A DNA stretch of 64,000 bases from FEB-22 sp003105195 (GTDB lineage Bacteria > Pseudomonadota > Alphaproteobacteria > Rhizobiales > Xanthobacteraceae): NCBI GenBank assembly GCA_027493405.1, contig JAOSKV010000048.1, positions 124,001-188,000 of the forward strand. The letters are read 5' to 3'. This document shows positions 52,152 through 61,418 of the stretch, one piece after another (within the stretch, counting starts at the first letter, position 1; the number at the start of each line of letters is the position of its first letter). Position numbers and translations under genes: made by a program. The notes below the pieces were generated by a model. The model searched no databases, was not told where the DNA came from, and was given only the letters and a program-made list of their open reading frames with translations.

Positions 52152-53501
52152 ATGTCTCACGCCGCACCCGTGCCCCTGACTGCCCGCCGCGGCGGGCCCC
52201 TGCGCGGCCGCGTGCGGGTTCCCGGCGACAAGTCGATCTCCCACCGCGCCCTGATCCTCGGCGCGCTGGCGGTGGGCGGGACCGAGATCGCGGGCCTGCT
52301 CGAGGGCGAGGACGTCCTCAATACCGCCAAGGCCATGCGGGCGCTCGGCGCCACCGTGGAGCGCAGCCCCGAGGGCCTCTGGCGCGTGCACGGGGTGGGC
52401 GTGGCGGGCTTCGCCGAGCCCGCGGCGCCGCTCGATTTCGGCAATTCCGGCACCGGCTGCCGCCTCGCCATGGGCGCGGTCGCGGGGGCGCCGATCACGG
52501 CGACATTCGATGGCGACGCCTCCATGCGCAAGCGGCCGATGCGGCGCGTGCTCGATCCGCTCGAACGGATCGGCGCGCGCGCCCTCGCGGTCGGCGAAGG
52601 CGGCCGGCTGCCGGTGCGGCTCCAGGGCGCGAGCGATCCGATTCCGATCGTCTACGAGCCGCCGGTCGCCTCCGCCCAGCTCAAGTCGGCGGTGCTGCTC
52701 GCGGGCCTTTCGGCGCCGGGCGAGACCGTGGTGGTCGAGGCCGAGGCGACGCGCGATCACACCGAGCGCATGCTCGCGCATTTCGGCGCCACGCTGCGCA
52801 TCGAGCCCCACGGCGCGCATGGCCGCCGCATCACGCTGACGGGTCAGCCGGAGCTCGCACCCGCCCGCGTGGCCGTGCCGGCGGATCCCTCCTCGGCCGC
52901 CTTCCCGCTGGTGGCGGCGCTGCTGGTGCCGGGCTCGGAGATCCTCCTGGAGTCCGTGATGACCAATCCGTTGCGCACCGGCCTCATCGACACCCTGCGC
53001 GAGATGGGCGCGCGGATCGAGGTCGCGGCACTGCGCAACGACGGCGGCGAGGAGGTCGCGGACCTGCGCGTGACCGCGTCGGCGCTGCGTGGCGTCGAGG
53101 TTCCGCCCGAGCGCGCCCCTGCCATGATCGACGAATACGTGGTGCTCGGCGTCGCCGCGGGCTTCGCGGAGGGCGTCACGCGCATGCGCGGCTTGAAGGA
53201 GCTGCGCGTCAAGGAGTCCGACCGCCTCGCCGCCACCGCCGACATGCTGCGCGTGAACGGCGTCGCGGTCGAGATCGACGGCGACGACCTGATCGTCACG
53301 GGCCGCGGTCACGTCCCGGGCGGCGGCCTCGTCGCGAGCCACATGGACCATCGCATCGCCATGTCGGCCCTCGTGATGGGGCTCGCGGCCGAGCGGCCGG
53401 TGCGCGTCGACGACACCGCCTTCATCGCCACCAGCTTCCCGGGCTTCGTGCCGATGATGCGGTCGTTCGGGGCCGATCTGGTGCCCGGGGCACCCGCATG
53501 A
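52152..53501 (+). CDS. aroA: 3-phosphoshikimate 1-carboxyvinyltransferase (EPSP synthase)
   Basis: The sixth enzyme of the shikimate pathway, joining shikimate-3-phosphate and phosphoenolpyruvate. It is 449 residues. Motifs are VPGDKSISHRAL (substrate Lys/Ser), LDFGNSGTGCRLAMG, and the C-terminal LKELRVKESDRLAATADML and MDHRIAMS. The overall pattern is of class II (CP4-like) enzymes, but the loop reads NSGTGCR where CP4 has NAATGCR. ATG 52152 is preferred over the ATG at 52116. cmk overlaps its stop by four bases; they are one operon. Confidence 0.96.
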   Translation: MSHAAPVPLTARRGGPLRGRVRVPGDKSISHRALILGALAVGGTEIAGLLEGEDVLNTAKAMRALGATVERSPEGLWRVHGVGVAGFAEPAAPLDFGNSGTGCRLAMGAVAGAPITATFDGDASMRKRPMRRVLDPLERIGARALAVGEGGRLPVRLQGASDPIPIVYEPPVASAQLKSAVLLAGLSAPGETVVVEAEATRDHTERMLAHFGATLRIEPHGAHGRRITLTGQPELAPARVAVPADPSSAAFPLVAALLVPGSEILLESVMTNPLRTGLIDTLREMGARIEVAALRNDGGEEVADLRVTASALRGVEVPPERAPAMIDEYVVLGVAAGFAEGVTRMRGLKELRVKESDRLAATADMLRVNGVAVEIDGDDLIVTGRGHVPGGGLVASHMDHRIAMSALVMGLAAERPVRVDDTAFIATSFPGFVPMMRSFGADLVPGAPA

Positions 53502-54136
53502 TCATCGCCATCGACGGGCCGGCCGCGTCCGGCAAGGGGACCCTCGGCAAGCGTCTCGCCGCCCATTACGGGCTGCGCCACCTGGACACCGGCCTGATCT
53601 ATCGCGCGGTCGCCAAGGCGCTCGTCGACGCCGGCTGTTCCCTCCACGACCGCGACCGGGCCGCCGCCGCGGCGGCGGACCTCGATCCGGAGAAATTCGA
53701 CGAAAAGGCGCTGAAAAGCCACGAGATCGGTGAGGCCGCCTCCATCGTCTCGGCGATTCCCGAGGTCCGCCAGGCGCTCCTCGCCTTCCAGCGCGGCTTC
53801 GCGGCCGCGCCCCCCGGGGCGGTGCTCGACGGCCGCGACATCGGCACCGTGATCGCCCCGGACGCCGACGTGAAGATCTTCGTCACGGCCGCGCCCGAGG
53901 AGCGGGCCCGGCGCCGCGCCGCCGAGATCGGCACCCCGGAGGCGCCGGCCGACGAGGCCGCGATCCTGGCCGACATCCTGCGCCGTGACGCGCGCGACCA
54001 GGCCCGCCCGGTTGCGCCCCTGAAGCCCGCGCCCGACGCGCACTTGCTCGATACCACGCATTTGTCTATAGACGCGGCGGTCCGGGCCGCCGTCGACATC
54101 GTCGAGGCCGTCCGAGCGGGCCGAGGGCGCGGCTGA
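53498..54136 (+). CDS. cmk: cytidylate kinase
   Basis: A 212-residue P-loop kinase converting CMP/dCMP to diphosphates. The P-loop is GPAASGKGTLGKRLA; LDTGLIYRAVAKAL is the CMP-binding block; DGRDIGTVIAPDADVKIFVTA and RAAEIGTPEAPADEAAILADILRRDARDQARP are the conserved C-terminal parts with the lid Arg residues. The start overlaps aroA (ATGA). It precedes rpsA, a nearly universal proteobacterial order. Confidence 0.96.
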   Translation: MIIAIDGPAASGKGTLGKRLAAHYGLRHLDTGLIYRAVAKALVDAGCSLHDRDRAAAAAADLDPEKFDEKALKSHEIGEAASIVSAIPEVRQALLAFQRGFAAAPPGAVLDGRDIGTVIAPDADVKIFVTAAPEERARRRAAEIGTPEAPADEAAILADILRRDARDQARPVAPLKPAPDAHLLDTTHLSIDAAVRAAVDIVEAVRAGRGRG

Positions 54137-54338
54137 CCGCGCCTTCGTCTTGGAGGAGCAGCCCGCTCGCACCCCCTCGTTCGCGGCGCGCCGGATTACG
54201 AAACCACTGTTCCGATCGCACGGTTCGACGTGCCGGCCCGCCGGTCTCCGGCGGCTGTCGTAGGCTTGCGGAGCCTGCGGCCCGGGCGTTCGGAGCTTTC
54301 CTTTTTCCAGCCGCCGGCGCACCGCTTCGGGAGATTTC

Positions 54339-56045
54339 ATGGCCACTGCTGCCGCTGCTGCGCCGTCGCGCGAGGACTTCGCCAAGCTGCTCGAGGAATC
54401 CTTCCACGAGGGCAACCTGCAGGAAGGGTCCGTCATCAACGGAACCATCGTCGCCATCGAGAAGGACCTCGCGGTCATCGATGTCGGCCTGAAGACCGAA
54501 GGGCGCGTGCCGCTGCGCGAGTTCACGGGGCCCGGACGGCAGAACGACCTGAAGGTCGGCGACACCGTCGAGGTCTATCTCGAGCGCGTCGAGAACGCGC
54601 TCGGCGAGGCGGTCCTCTCGCGCGACAAGGCGCGCCGCGAGGAGAGCTGGGGCAAGCTCGAGAAGGCGTTCCAGGGCAACGAGAAGGTCCAGGGCGTCAT
54701 CTTCAACCAGGTCAAGGGCGGCTTCACGGTCGACCTCGACGGCGCCGTGGCGTTCCTGCCGCGCTCGCAGGTGGACATCCGTCCGATCCGCGACGTGACC
54801 CCGCTGATGAACGTGCCGCAGCCGTTCCAGATCCTGAAGATGGACCGCCGCCGCGGCAACATCGTGGTCTCGCGCCGCACCGTGCTGGAGGAGACCCGCG
54901 CCGAGCAGCGTCAGGAGCTGGTGCAGAACCTCGAGGAGGGCCAGGTCATCGACGGCGTCGTGAAGAACATCACGGACTACGGCGCCTTCGTCGACCTCGG
55001 CGGCATCGACGGCCTGCTGCACGTCACCGACATCGCCTGGCGGCGCGTCAATCACCCTTCCGAGGTGCTTTCGATCGGCCAGCAGGTGAAGGTCAAGATC
55101 ATCAAGATCAACCACGAGACCCACCGCATCTCGCTCGGCATGAAGCAGCTGCTCGACGACCCGTGGCAGGGCATCGAGGCGAAGTATCCGGTCCCGGCGC
55201 GCTACAAGGGCCGCGTCACCAACATCACGGACTACGGCGCCTTCGTCGAGCTCGAGCCCGGCATCGAGGGACTGATCCACGTCTCCGAGATGTCCTGGAC
55301 CAAGAAGAACGTGCACCCCGGCAAGATCGTCTCCACCTCCCAGGAGGTCGAGGTGCAGGTGCTCGAGGTCGATCCGGTCAAGCGCCGCATCTCGCTCGGT
55401 CTCAAGCAGACCATGCGCAACCCCTGGGAGCAGTTCGTCGAGCGCTATCCGGTCGGCAGCGTGGTCGAGGGCGAGGTGAAGAACAAGACCGAGTTCGGCC
55501 TGTTCCTCGGCCTCGACGGCGACGTCGACGGCATGGTGCACCTCTCCGATCTCGACTGGAAGCGCCCCGGCGAGCAGGTGATCGAGGAGTACAAGAAGGG
55601 CGACAAGCTCAAGGCGGTCGTGCTCGACGTCGACGTCGAGAAGGAGCGCATCTCGCTCGGCGTGAAGCAGCTCGAGGCCGATCCGTTCGCGGAGCCGGGC
55701 GACCTCAAGCGCGGCGCCGTGATCACCTGCGAGGTGATCGACGTGAAGGAGTCGGGCATCGACGTGAAGATCGTCGGCACCGAGTTCACGGCCTTCATCA
55801 AGCGCTCCGAGCTCGCCCGCGACCGCTCCGAGCAGCGGCCCGAGCGGTTCGCGGTCGGCCAGAAGGTCGACGCGCGCGTCACCCAGTTCGATCGCCGCGC
55901 CCGCAAGGTCTCGGTCTCGATCAAGGCGCTCGAGGTGGCCGAGGAGAAGGAGGCGATCGCCCAGTACGGCTCCTCCGACTCGGGTGCGACGCTCGGCGAC
56001 ATTCTCGGCACCGCGCTCAAGCGCGCCGGCGAGAAGAAGGAGTAG
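54339..56045 (+). CDS. rpsA: 30S ribosomal protein S1
   Basis: A 568-residue RNA-binding protein that helps the ribosome load and unfold mRNA. Six S1 motif OB folds are present, each opening like GSVINGTIVAIEKDLAVIDVGLKTEGRVPL; the third to sixth contain the NITDYGAFVDLGGIDGLLHVTD and ISLGMKQL signatures. GGGAG lies about five bases before the ATG. A 202-base leader separates it from cmk and may hold its own promoter and an autoregulatory site, which I cannot identify by eye. Confidence 0.98.
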   Translation: MATAAAAAPSREDFAKLLEESFHEGNLQEGSVINGTIVAIEKDLAVIDVGLKTEGRVPLREFTGPGRQNDLKVGDTVEVYLERVENALGEAVLSRDKARREESWGKLEKAFQGNEKVQGVIFNQVKGGFTVDLDGAVAFLPRSQVDIRPIRDVTPLMNVPQPFQILKMDRRRGNIVVSRRTVLEETRAEQRQELVQNLEEGQVIDGVVKNITDYGAFVDLGGIDGLLHVTDIAWRRVNHPSEVLSIGQQVKVKIIKINHETHRISLGMKQLLDDPWQGIEAKYPVPARYKGRVTNITDYGAFVELEPGIEGLIHVSEMSWTKKNVHPGKIVSTSQEVEVQVLEVDPVKRRISLGLKQTMRNPWEQFVERYPVGSVVEGEVKNKTEFGLFLGLDGDVDGMVHLSDLDWKRPGEQVIEEYKKGDKLKAVVLDVDVEKERISLGVKQLEADPFAEPGDLKRGAVITCEVIDVKESGIDVKIVGTEFTAFIKRSELARDRSEQRPERFAVGQKVDARVTQFDRRARKVSVSIKALEVAEEKEAIAQYGSSDSGATLGDILGTALKRAGEKKE

Positions 56046-56049
56046 CACC

Positions 56050-56084
56050 GGCGCCGCCGCGGGATCCCGTCCCGCGGCGGCGCC
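56050..56084 (+). terminator. long GC-rich hairpin after rpsA
   Basis: A perfect 15-bp stem (56050-56064 with 56070-56084) and 5-base loop begin four bases after the rpsA stop. It lacks a T-run, so it may end or attenuate transcription only with help, or stabilise the rpsA mRNA 3' end. Confidence 0.55.
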
Positions 56085-56266
56085 GTTCCCGGTCGGGCGG
56101 ACCGCCCGGCCCGCGTGAGGCGTCACCTGCGGCCCCGTGACCCGGGGCCGTTTCGTCTTCACTGCCACATTTGCGTCGGAAGGTTTCGGTTACCGTCCGG
56201 CGCGACCGCAATTGACCGCACCGCCGTGCGGGCGCAGCCTGCCCGCGCCGCCGAGGAGATGAACGC

Positions 56267-57244
56267 ATGTCGCTCGATGCGGACACCATCGTCGATCGCC
56301 GCCGCCTGCGGCGCAAGCTCGTGTTCTGGCGCGTCTTCGCGGTCCTGCTGGCGATCGTCGCGGTCCTCGGCCTGGCGATCGCGCTGGTGCCGGACTCGCG
56401 CCTTGCCGGCACCTCGGGCGCGATCGCGCGCGTCAGCATCAACGGCATCATCCGCAACGACCGGGAGCGCACCGAGTCCCTCGACCGGCTCGCGAAGTCG
56501 AGCGCCAAGGCCGTGATCGTCCACATCGACAGCCCCGGCGGCACCGCCGCGGGCGCCGAGCAGCTGCACGACTCGATCCGCCGGGTGGCGGCCAAGAAGC
56601 CCACCGTGGTGGTGGTCGACGGGCTCGCGGCCTCGGGCGGCTACATCGCGGCGCTCGCGGTCGACCACATCGTGGCGCAGAGCAACTCGGTCGTCGGCTC
56701 GATCGGCGTGATCGTGCAGTATCCGAACTTCGCGGAGGCGCTCAAGACCATCGGCGTGCAGGTCGAGAACGTGAAGTCCGCGCCGCTGAAGGCGGCGCCG
56801 AGCGGCTACGAGCCGACGAGCCCCGAGGCCCGGGCGGCGCTCGAATCCCTGGTGAAGGACTCCTATGCCTGGTTCCGCACGCTGGTGAAGGAGCGCCGCA
56901 AGATCGACGGCGAGCTCCTCGAGCGCGTCGCCGACGGCCGGGTCTTCACGGGCCGGCAGGCGCTGGAGCTCAAGCTGGTCGACGCCATCGGCAACGAGCA
57001 GACTGCCGTGGATTGGCTCGCCAAGGAGAAGGGCGTCGACGCCAAGACCCCGGTCCGCGACTGGAAGCTCAAGCCGCGGCTGACCGACCTGACGGCGTTG
57101 CACCTCGCGGTTGCGGCCGTGCTCGATTCGGTCGGATTGAGCGCGGTGGCGCGCCGCGTGCAAGGCTGGGGTGCCGTGCAGGCCTTCGAGCGTCTCAACC
57201 TTGACGGTCTTCTGGCCGTTTGGCACCCTTCGGCCTCGAACTGA
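56267..57244 (+). CDS. sppA: signal peptide peptidase SppA (single-domain)
   Basis: A 325-residue membrane-anchored serine protease that degrades cleaved signal peptides. One transmembrane helix (VFAVLLAIVAVLGLAIAL) near the N-terminus is followed by the ClpP-like domain. The catalytic Ser is in LAASGGYIAALA and the general-base Lys is expected in VENVKSAPLKAAPSGYEP. It is the short single-domain form (about half of the E. coli enzyme), active as an oligomer. Downstream of rpsA and followed by ihfB, as in related genomes. Confidence 0.93.
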   Translation: MSLDADTIVDRRRLRRKLVFWRVFAVLLAIVAVLGLAIALVPDSRLAGTSGAIARVSINGIIRNDRERTESLDRLAKSSAKAVIVHIDSPGGTAAGAEQLHDSIRRVAAKKPTVVVVDGLAASGGYIAALAVDHIVAQSNSVVGSIGVIVQYPNFAEALKTIGVQVENVKSAPLKAAPSGYEPTSPEARAALESLVKDSYAWFRTLVKERRKIDGELLERVADGRVFTGRQALELKLVDAIGNEQTAVDWLAKEKGVDAKTPVRDWKLKPRLTDLTALHLAVAAVLDSVGLSAVARRVQGWGAVQAFERLNLDGLLAVWHPSASN

Positions 57245-57391
57245 GGATCGGCGCGCCAACGGCGGGGCATGCCGATACGCAGCGGGCTCCGGAGGAGCAG
57301 GGCTTCCGGGGCGCAAGGCTGAGCGGGTCTCGCTGAGCGAACCTCGCCGGAGCGACAGGCCTGTGGTCGGAGTGAGGGGGCGGCAACGGCG

Positions 57392-57682
57392 ATGATCAAG
57401 TCCGAGCTCGTGCAACGCATCGCCGCCCAGAATCCGCATCTCTACCAGCGCGACGTCGAGAACATCGTCAACGCCATCCTGGGCGAGATCACGGCCGCGC
57501 TCGCGCGCGGCGATCGGGTCGAGCTGCGCGGCTTCGGCGCCTTCTCGGTCAAGCGCCGGCCGGCGCGCACCGGTCGCAACCCCCGCACCGGCGCGCATGT
57601 CGCGGTCGACCAGAAGACCGTGCCGTTCTTCAAGACCGGCAAGGAGATGCGCGAGCGTCTCAATCGCGAGCCGGTCCCGTGA
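57392..57682 (+). CDS. ihfB: integration host factor subunit beta
   Basis: A 96-residue DNA-bending protein that pairs with IhfA. MIKSELVQRIAAQNPHLYQRDVENIVNAIL is the helical dimerisation part; RGFGAFSVKRRPARTGRNPRTGAHV forms the beta arms whose Pro intercalates into DNA. The position between sppA and lapA is the normal one. IHF commonly works with sigma-54, and rpoN is also in this window, though not adjacent. Confidence 0.96.
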   Translation: MIKSELVQRIAAQNPHLYQRDVENIVNAILGEITAALARGDRVELRGFGAFSVKRRPARTGRNPRTGAHVAVDQKTVPFFKTGKEMRERLNREPVP

Positions 57683-57753
57683 CCGGCGGCCGTGCGCGCG
57701 CCGCCGGCTGACCTTCCGGCGCGGATCTCGCGCGCGCCAACCGCGGAGTGTCC

Positions 57754-58125
57754 ATGATCCGCAAGCTCGTCGCCGTGCTGGTGCTGCTCCCGCTCGGGCT
57801 TCTCATCGTCGCCTTCGCGGTGGCGAACCGCCAGCGCGTGCCCGTTTCTCTCGATCCCTTCGCGAGCGACGCGCCGGCGCTCACCGTGAGCCTGCCGCTC
57901 TTCCTTCTGATCCTCGGCACGCTGATCGCCGGGGTCATCGTCGGCGGCGGCGCCTCGTGGCTCCGCGGCGAGAGGTGGGGCGCCGGCGCGCGCGCCGCCG
58001 GGCAGGCGAAGCGGCTGCGCGCCGATAACGACGCCTTGAAGCGCGAGCTCGAGGCGGCGGCGTCGGCGCCCGCGCCCGGCACCGCGATCGCCTCCATCGC
58101 CTACCGTCATCCCTCGGCGGCGTGA
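57754..58125 (+). CDS. LapA-domain (DUF1049) membrane protein
   Basis: A 123-residue inner-membrane protein with two helices (LVAVLVLLPLGLLIVAFAV and LFLLILGTLIAGVIVGGG) separated by a short ANRQRVPVSLDPF loop, the hallmark of DUF1049/LapA (LPS assembly protein A-like). The C-terminal half is a basic coiled coil (AAGQAKRLRADNDALKRELEA). In E. coli LapAB tunes LpxC turnover; here lapB is absent and the function is inferred. The gene follows ihfB, as in many proteobacteria. Confidence 0.88.
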   Translation: MIRKLVAVLVLLPLGLLIVAFAVANRQRVPVSLDPFASDAPALTVSLPLFLLILGTLIAGVIVGGGASWLRGERWGAGARAAGQAKRLRADNDALKRELEAAASAPAPGTAIASIAYRHPSAA

Positions 58126-58138
58126 CCCGATCTCGCCC

Positions 58139-59080
58139 ATGCGCATCGTGACGGCGGAGGAGATCGACGGCGCGCTGACCTACCCGGCGCTGGTGGCGGC
58201 TTTGCGCGACGCGTTCCGCGGCGAGTTCACGGTGCCGGTGCGCCACCACCACACGGTGCCGCATCCGGCGGCCGACGGCACCTTGCTGCTGATGCCGGCC
58301 TGGGGCGCCGCCGGCGAGCGCTATCTCGGCTGCAAGATCGTCTCGGTGTTCCCGGCCAATGCGGCCAAGGGCAAGCCCTCGGTCTACGGCACCTATCTCC
58401 TGATGTCGGGCGACACCGGCGAGCCGCTCGCCGCCATGGACGGCCGCGTGCTCACGGCCTGGCGCACCGGCGCCGCCTCCGCGCTCGCGGCGTCTTATCT
58501 CGCGCGCGAGGACGCCGCACATCTCGTGATGGTCGGCGCCGGCGCGCTCGCGCCGCATCTCGTGCAGGCCCATGCGGCCGTGCGCCCGATCAGGCGCGTG
58601 ACGATCTGGAACCGCACCCGCAGCAACGCGGTCAAGCTCGCCTTCGCGCTCGCCGTCACGGGCATCGAGACGGAGGTCACCGGCGACCTCGAGGGCGCCG
58701 TGCGCGAGGCCGACATCGTCTCCTGCGCGACCCTGTCGACGACGCCGCTGATCCAGGGCAAGTGGCTCCGCAAGGGCGCGCATCTCGACCTCGTCGGCGC
58801 CTTCACGCCGAGGATGCGTGAGGCCGACGACGACGCCATCCGCCGCGCGCGCGTCTACGTCGACACCCGCGCGGGCGCGCTCAAGGAGGCCGGCGACATG
58901 GTGCAGCCGATCAAGCGCGGCGTGCTGAAGAAGGAGGGCGTGCGCGGCGACCTGTTCGAGCTCGCGCGCGGCAAGGCGAAGGGCCGCACCTCGGCGTCGC
59001 AGGTCACGCTGTTCAAGTCGGTCGGAACCGCGATCGAGGACCTCGCCGCCGCCATGCTGGTCTGGCGCGGACTCGCGTGA
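58139..59080 (+). CDS. ornithine cyclodeaminase/mu-crystallin family protein
   Basis: A 313-residue NAD(P)-binding protein. Substrate-side residues are in GCKIVSVFPANAAKGKPSVYGTY, and the Rossmann motif is HLVMVGAGALAPHLVQAHAAV, followed by NRTRSNAVKLAFAL. HLDLVGAFTPRMREADDDAI is a conserved block. Family members include ornithine cyclodeaminase and delta1-pyrroline-2-carboxylate or delta1-piperideine-2-carboxylate reductase. The C-terminus SQVTLFKSVGTAIEDLAAA is typical. It follows lapA by 13 bases, so it may share its transcript. Activity cannot be chosen by eye. Confidence 0.87.
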   Translation: MRIVTAEEIDGALTYPALVAALRDAFRGEFTVPVRHHHTVPHPAADGTLLLMPAWGAAGERYLGCKIVSVFPANAAKGKPSVYGTYLLMSGDTGEPLAAMDGRVLTAWRTGAASALAASYLAREDAAHLVMVGAGALAPHLVQAHAAVRPIRRVTIWNRTRSNAVKLAFALAVTGIETEVTGDLEGAVREADIVSCATLSTTPLIQGKWLRKGAHLDLVGAFTPRMREADDDAIRRARVYVDTRAGALKEAGDMVQPIKRGVLKKEGVRGDLFELARGKAKGRTSASQVTLFKSVGTAIEDLAAAMLVWRGLA

Positions 59081-59120
59081 GTCTTTCGGCTCGTGCTATG
59101 GCGCCCACCTCGGTGAATTC

Positions 59121-59217
59121 GTAGGGTATAATAGGCGCGAAGCGCCGTATTGCACCTTCCGCATATCGGAAAACATGGTCGGTGCAATACGCCGCTAACG
59201 CGGCTATTGCACCCTAC
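59121..59217. repeat. 97-bp double-palindrome repeat, copy 2
   Basis: Same length and ends as the copy at 20847-20943 (here GTAGGGTATAATAG...CTATTGCACCCTAC). Arms differ from copy 1 at two positions and the central 24 bases at nine, so the paired parts are conserved and the loop is free to vary. It lies between the cyclodeaminase-like gene and trpF. No target-site duplication visible. Confidence 0.85.
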
Positions 59218-59290
59218 AAGGGGCAGTGTGCGAGTGCGTGCGCATTGCGCAACTCGATTGATTGATCGGGTTCATCGAGGACAGCGGAGG

Positions 59291-59968
59291 ATGAGTCTCC
59301 TCGTCAAGATCTGCGGCCTGCGCACGCCCGAGACGCTCGACGTGGCGCTCGAGGCGGGGGCCGATCTCGTCGGCTTCGTGTTCTTTCCCCCTTCGCCGCG
59401 CAATGTGGCGCTCGCGGAGGCGCGCGCGCTCGCCGCGCGTGTGCAGGGCCGGGCCGGCAAGGTGATGCTGTCGGTCGACGCCGAGGACGCGCTGTTCGAG
59501 GCCGTGATGGAGGCGCTGGCGCCCGACATGCTGCAGCTGCACGGCCGCGAGCCGCCGGAACGCGTCGTCGCCCTGAGGGCGCGGTTCGGCCGGCCCGTCA
59601 TGAAGGCGATTCCCGTCGAGACCCGCGCCGACCTCGCCGCGGTGCCGCCCTATGCGGCGGTCGCGGACCGGCTCCTGTTCGATGCCCGCGCGCCCCGCGA
59701 TGCGACACGCCCCGGGGGTCTCGGCAGGCCCTTCGACTGGCGGTTGCTGGAGGGCCTTGACCCCGGCCTCCCCTTCATGCTCTCAGGCGGCCTCGACGCC
59801 GCCAATGTGGCGGAGGCGCTGCGCCTCACGCGCGCGCCCGGCGTCGACGTCTCCTCCGGGGTGGAACGGGCGCCCGGAGACAAGGATCCGGATCGCATTC
59901 GCGCTTTCATCCGCGCGGCGCGGCAGGCGGCGGCGGACGCCGGCGAACGAGTAGCGAGCAGCGCATGA
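59291..59968 (+). CDS. trpF: phosphoribosylanthranilate isomerase
   Basis: Third-step enzyme of tryptophan synthesis, an Amadori isomerase with a (beta/alpha)8 barrel of 225 residues. The catalytic Cys is in VKICGLRTPETL, the general acid Asp in LLFDARAPRD, and the phosphate-binding loop in FMLSGGLDAANVAEAL and GVDVSSGVE. ATG 59291 (RBS GGAGG) is chosen over the longer frame, which runs back through the palindromic repeat. First gene of a trpF-trpB-small ORF-trpA operon. Confidence 0.95.
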   Translation: MSLLVKICGLRTPETLDVALEAGADLVGFVFFPPSPRNVALAEARALAARVQGRAGKVMLSVDAEDALFEAVMEALAPDMLQLHGREPPERVVALRARFGRPVMKAIPVETRADLAAVPPYAAVADRLLFDARAPRDATRPGGLGRPFDWRLLEGLDPGLPFMLSGGLDAANVAEALRLTRAPGVDVSSGVERAPGDKDPDRIRAFIRAARQAAADAGERVASSA

Positions 59969-61182
59969 CCATCCAGCAGCCCAACTCCTTCCGCACCGGG
60001 CCCGACGAGCGCGGACATTTCGGCATCTTCGGCGGCCGCTTCGTCGCCGAGACCCTGATGCCGCTGATCCTCGACCTCGAGAAGGCCTATGCGGAGGCCA
60101 AGGCCGACCCCGGCTTCAGGGCCGAGATGGACGGCTATCTCAGCCATTATGTGGGCCGGCCGAGCCCGCTCTATTTCGCCGAGCGGCTCACGGAGCATCT
60201 CGGCGGCGCCAAGATCTATCTCAAGCGCGAGGAGCTCAACCACACGGGCTCCCACAAGGTGAACAACGTGCTCGGGCAGATCCTGCTCGCGCGTCGCATG
60301 GGCAAGAAGCGCATCATCGCGGAGACCGGCGCCGGCATGCACGGCGTCGCCACTGCGACCCTTTGCGCGCGCTTCGGCCTCGAATGCATCGTCTACATGG
60401 GCGCGGTCGACGTCGAGCGGCAGAAGCCGAACGTGTTCCGCATGCAGATGCTGGGCGCGGAGGTGCGGCCCGTGCAGTCCGGGGCCAAGACCCTGAAGGA
60501 CGCGATGAACGAGGCGTTGCGCGACTGGGTCACCCATGTCGGCGCGACCTTCTACTGCATCGGCACGGTCGCGGGCCCGCACCCCTATCCCATGATGGTG
60601 CGCGACTTCCAGTCGATCATCGGCCACGAGACGCGCGAGCAGATCCTCGCGGCCGAAGCCCGCCTGCCGGATTCGCTGGTCGCCTGCATCGGCGGCGGCT
60701 CCAACGCCATGGGCCTGTTCCACCCCTTCCTCGACGACCGCGCGGTCGAGATCTACGGCGTCGAGGCGGCGGGCCACGGGCTCGGCAGCGGCCTGCACGC
60801 GGCCTCGATCTCGGGCGGCCGGCCGGGCGTCCTGCACGGCAACCGCACCTACCTGCTGATGGACGACGACGGGCAGATCCAGGAGGCCCACTCGATCTCG
60901 GCCGGCCTCGACTATCCGGGCGTCGGCCCCGAGCACGCCTGGCTGCACAGCGTCGGCCGCGCGACGTTCCTCTCTGCCACGGACGACGAGGCGCTGGCCG
61001 CGTTCCGGCTCCTGTCGCGGCTCGAAGGCATCATTCCGGCGCTCGAATCCGCCCACGCGATCGCCAAGGTGATCGAGCTCGCGCCGATGAAGCCGAAGGA
61101 CCACTTGATGGTGGTCAATCTTTCGGGCCGCGGCGACAAGGACATCTTCTCGGTCGCCGAGCATCTCGGGGGCAAGCTGTGA
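59965..61182 (+). CDS. trpB: tryptophan synthase beta chain
   Basis: A 405-residue PLP enzyme that joins indole and serine. The Schiff-base Lys is in HTGSHKVNNVLGQILLA; the PLP-phosphate loop is CIGGGSNAMGLF; the monovalent-cation and COMM regions are normal (ETGAGMHGVATATLCARFGLECIVYMG). The start overlaps trpF (ATGA). The stop overlaps the GTG of a small ORF by GTGA, so translation is coupled through to trpA. Confidence 0.97.
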   Translation: MTIQQPNSFRTGPDERGHFGIFGGRFVAETLMPLILDLEKAYAEAKADPGFRAEMDGYLSHYVGRPSPLYFAERLTEHLGGAKIYLKREELNHTGSHKVNNVLGQILLARRMGKKRIIAETGAGMHGVATATLCARFGLECIVYMGAVDVERQKPNVFRMQMLGAEVRPVQSGAKTLKDAMNEALRDWVTHVGATFYCIGTVAGPHPYPMMVRDFQSIIGHETREQILAAEARLPDSLVACIGGGSNAMGLFHPFLDDRAVEIYGVEAAGHGLGSGLHAASISGGRPGVLHGNRTYLLMDDDGQIQEAHSISAGLDYPGVGPEHAWLHSVGRATFLSATDDEALAAFRLLSRLEGIIPALESAHAIAKVIELAPMKPKDHLMVVNLSGRGDKDIFSVAEHLGGKL

Positions 61183-61418
61183 GGCTCGCGCGCCGCGACG
61201 AGACCATCTCGCTCGAGACCGCGTTCCACGCGCTGCACTACTACGCGGCGGCGCTCGCCGCGCGCATCCCGTCCTCCGGCGATCTCGCCGCGCTCGCCGG
61301 CGAGACCGCGATCCTGCCCGACGGCGGCCCGGCCGATCCGGCCGCCTGGAGCGATTTCCTCGAGGCCGTCGATCGCGCCCGCGGCGCGCGCCCCGACTTC
61401 ACGCTGGTGACCCGATGA
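61179..61418 (+). CDS. small protein of unknown function encoded between trpB and trpA
   Basis: A 79-residue mainly helical protein with GTG start: VRLARRDETISLETAFHAL, then a YYAAALAARIPSSGDLAALA stretch, and a C-terminus DFLEAVDRARGARPDFTLV. Its GTG overlaps the trpB stop (GTGA) and its stop overlaps the trpA ATG (ATGA), so all four trp frames are coupled. That arrangement and codon use like its neighbours suggest a real gene. I recognise no domain. It may help assemble or regulate the TrpAB complex. Confidence 0.62.
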   Translation: MRLARRDETISLETAFHALHYYAAALAARIPSSGDLAALAGETAILPDGGPADPAAWSDFLEAVDRARGARPDFTLVTR

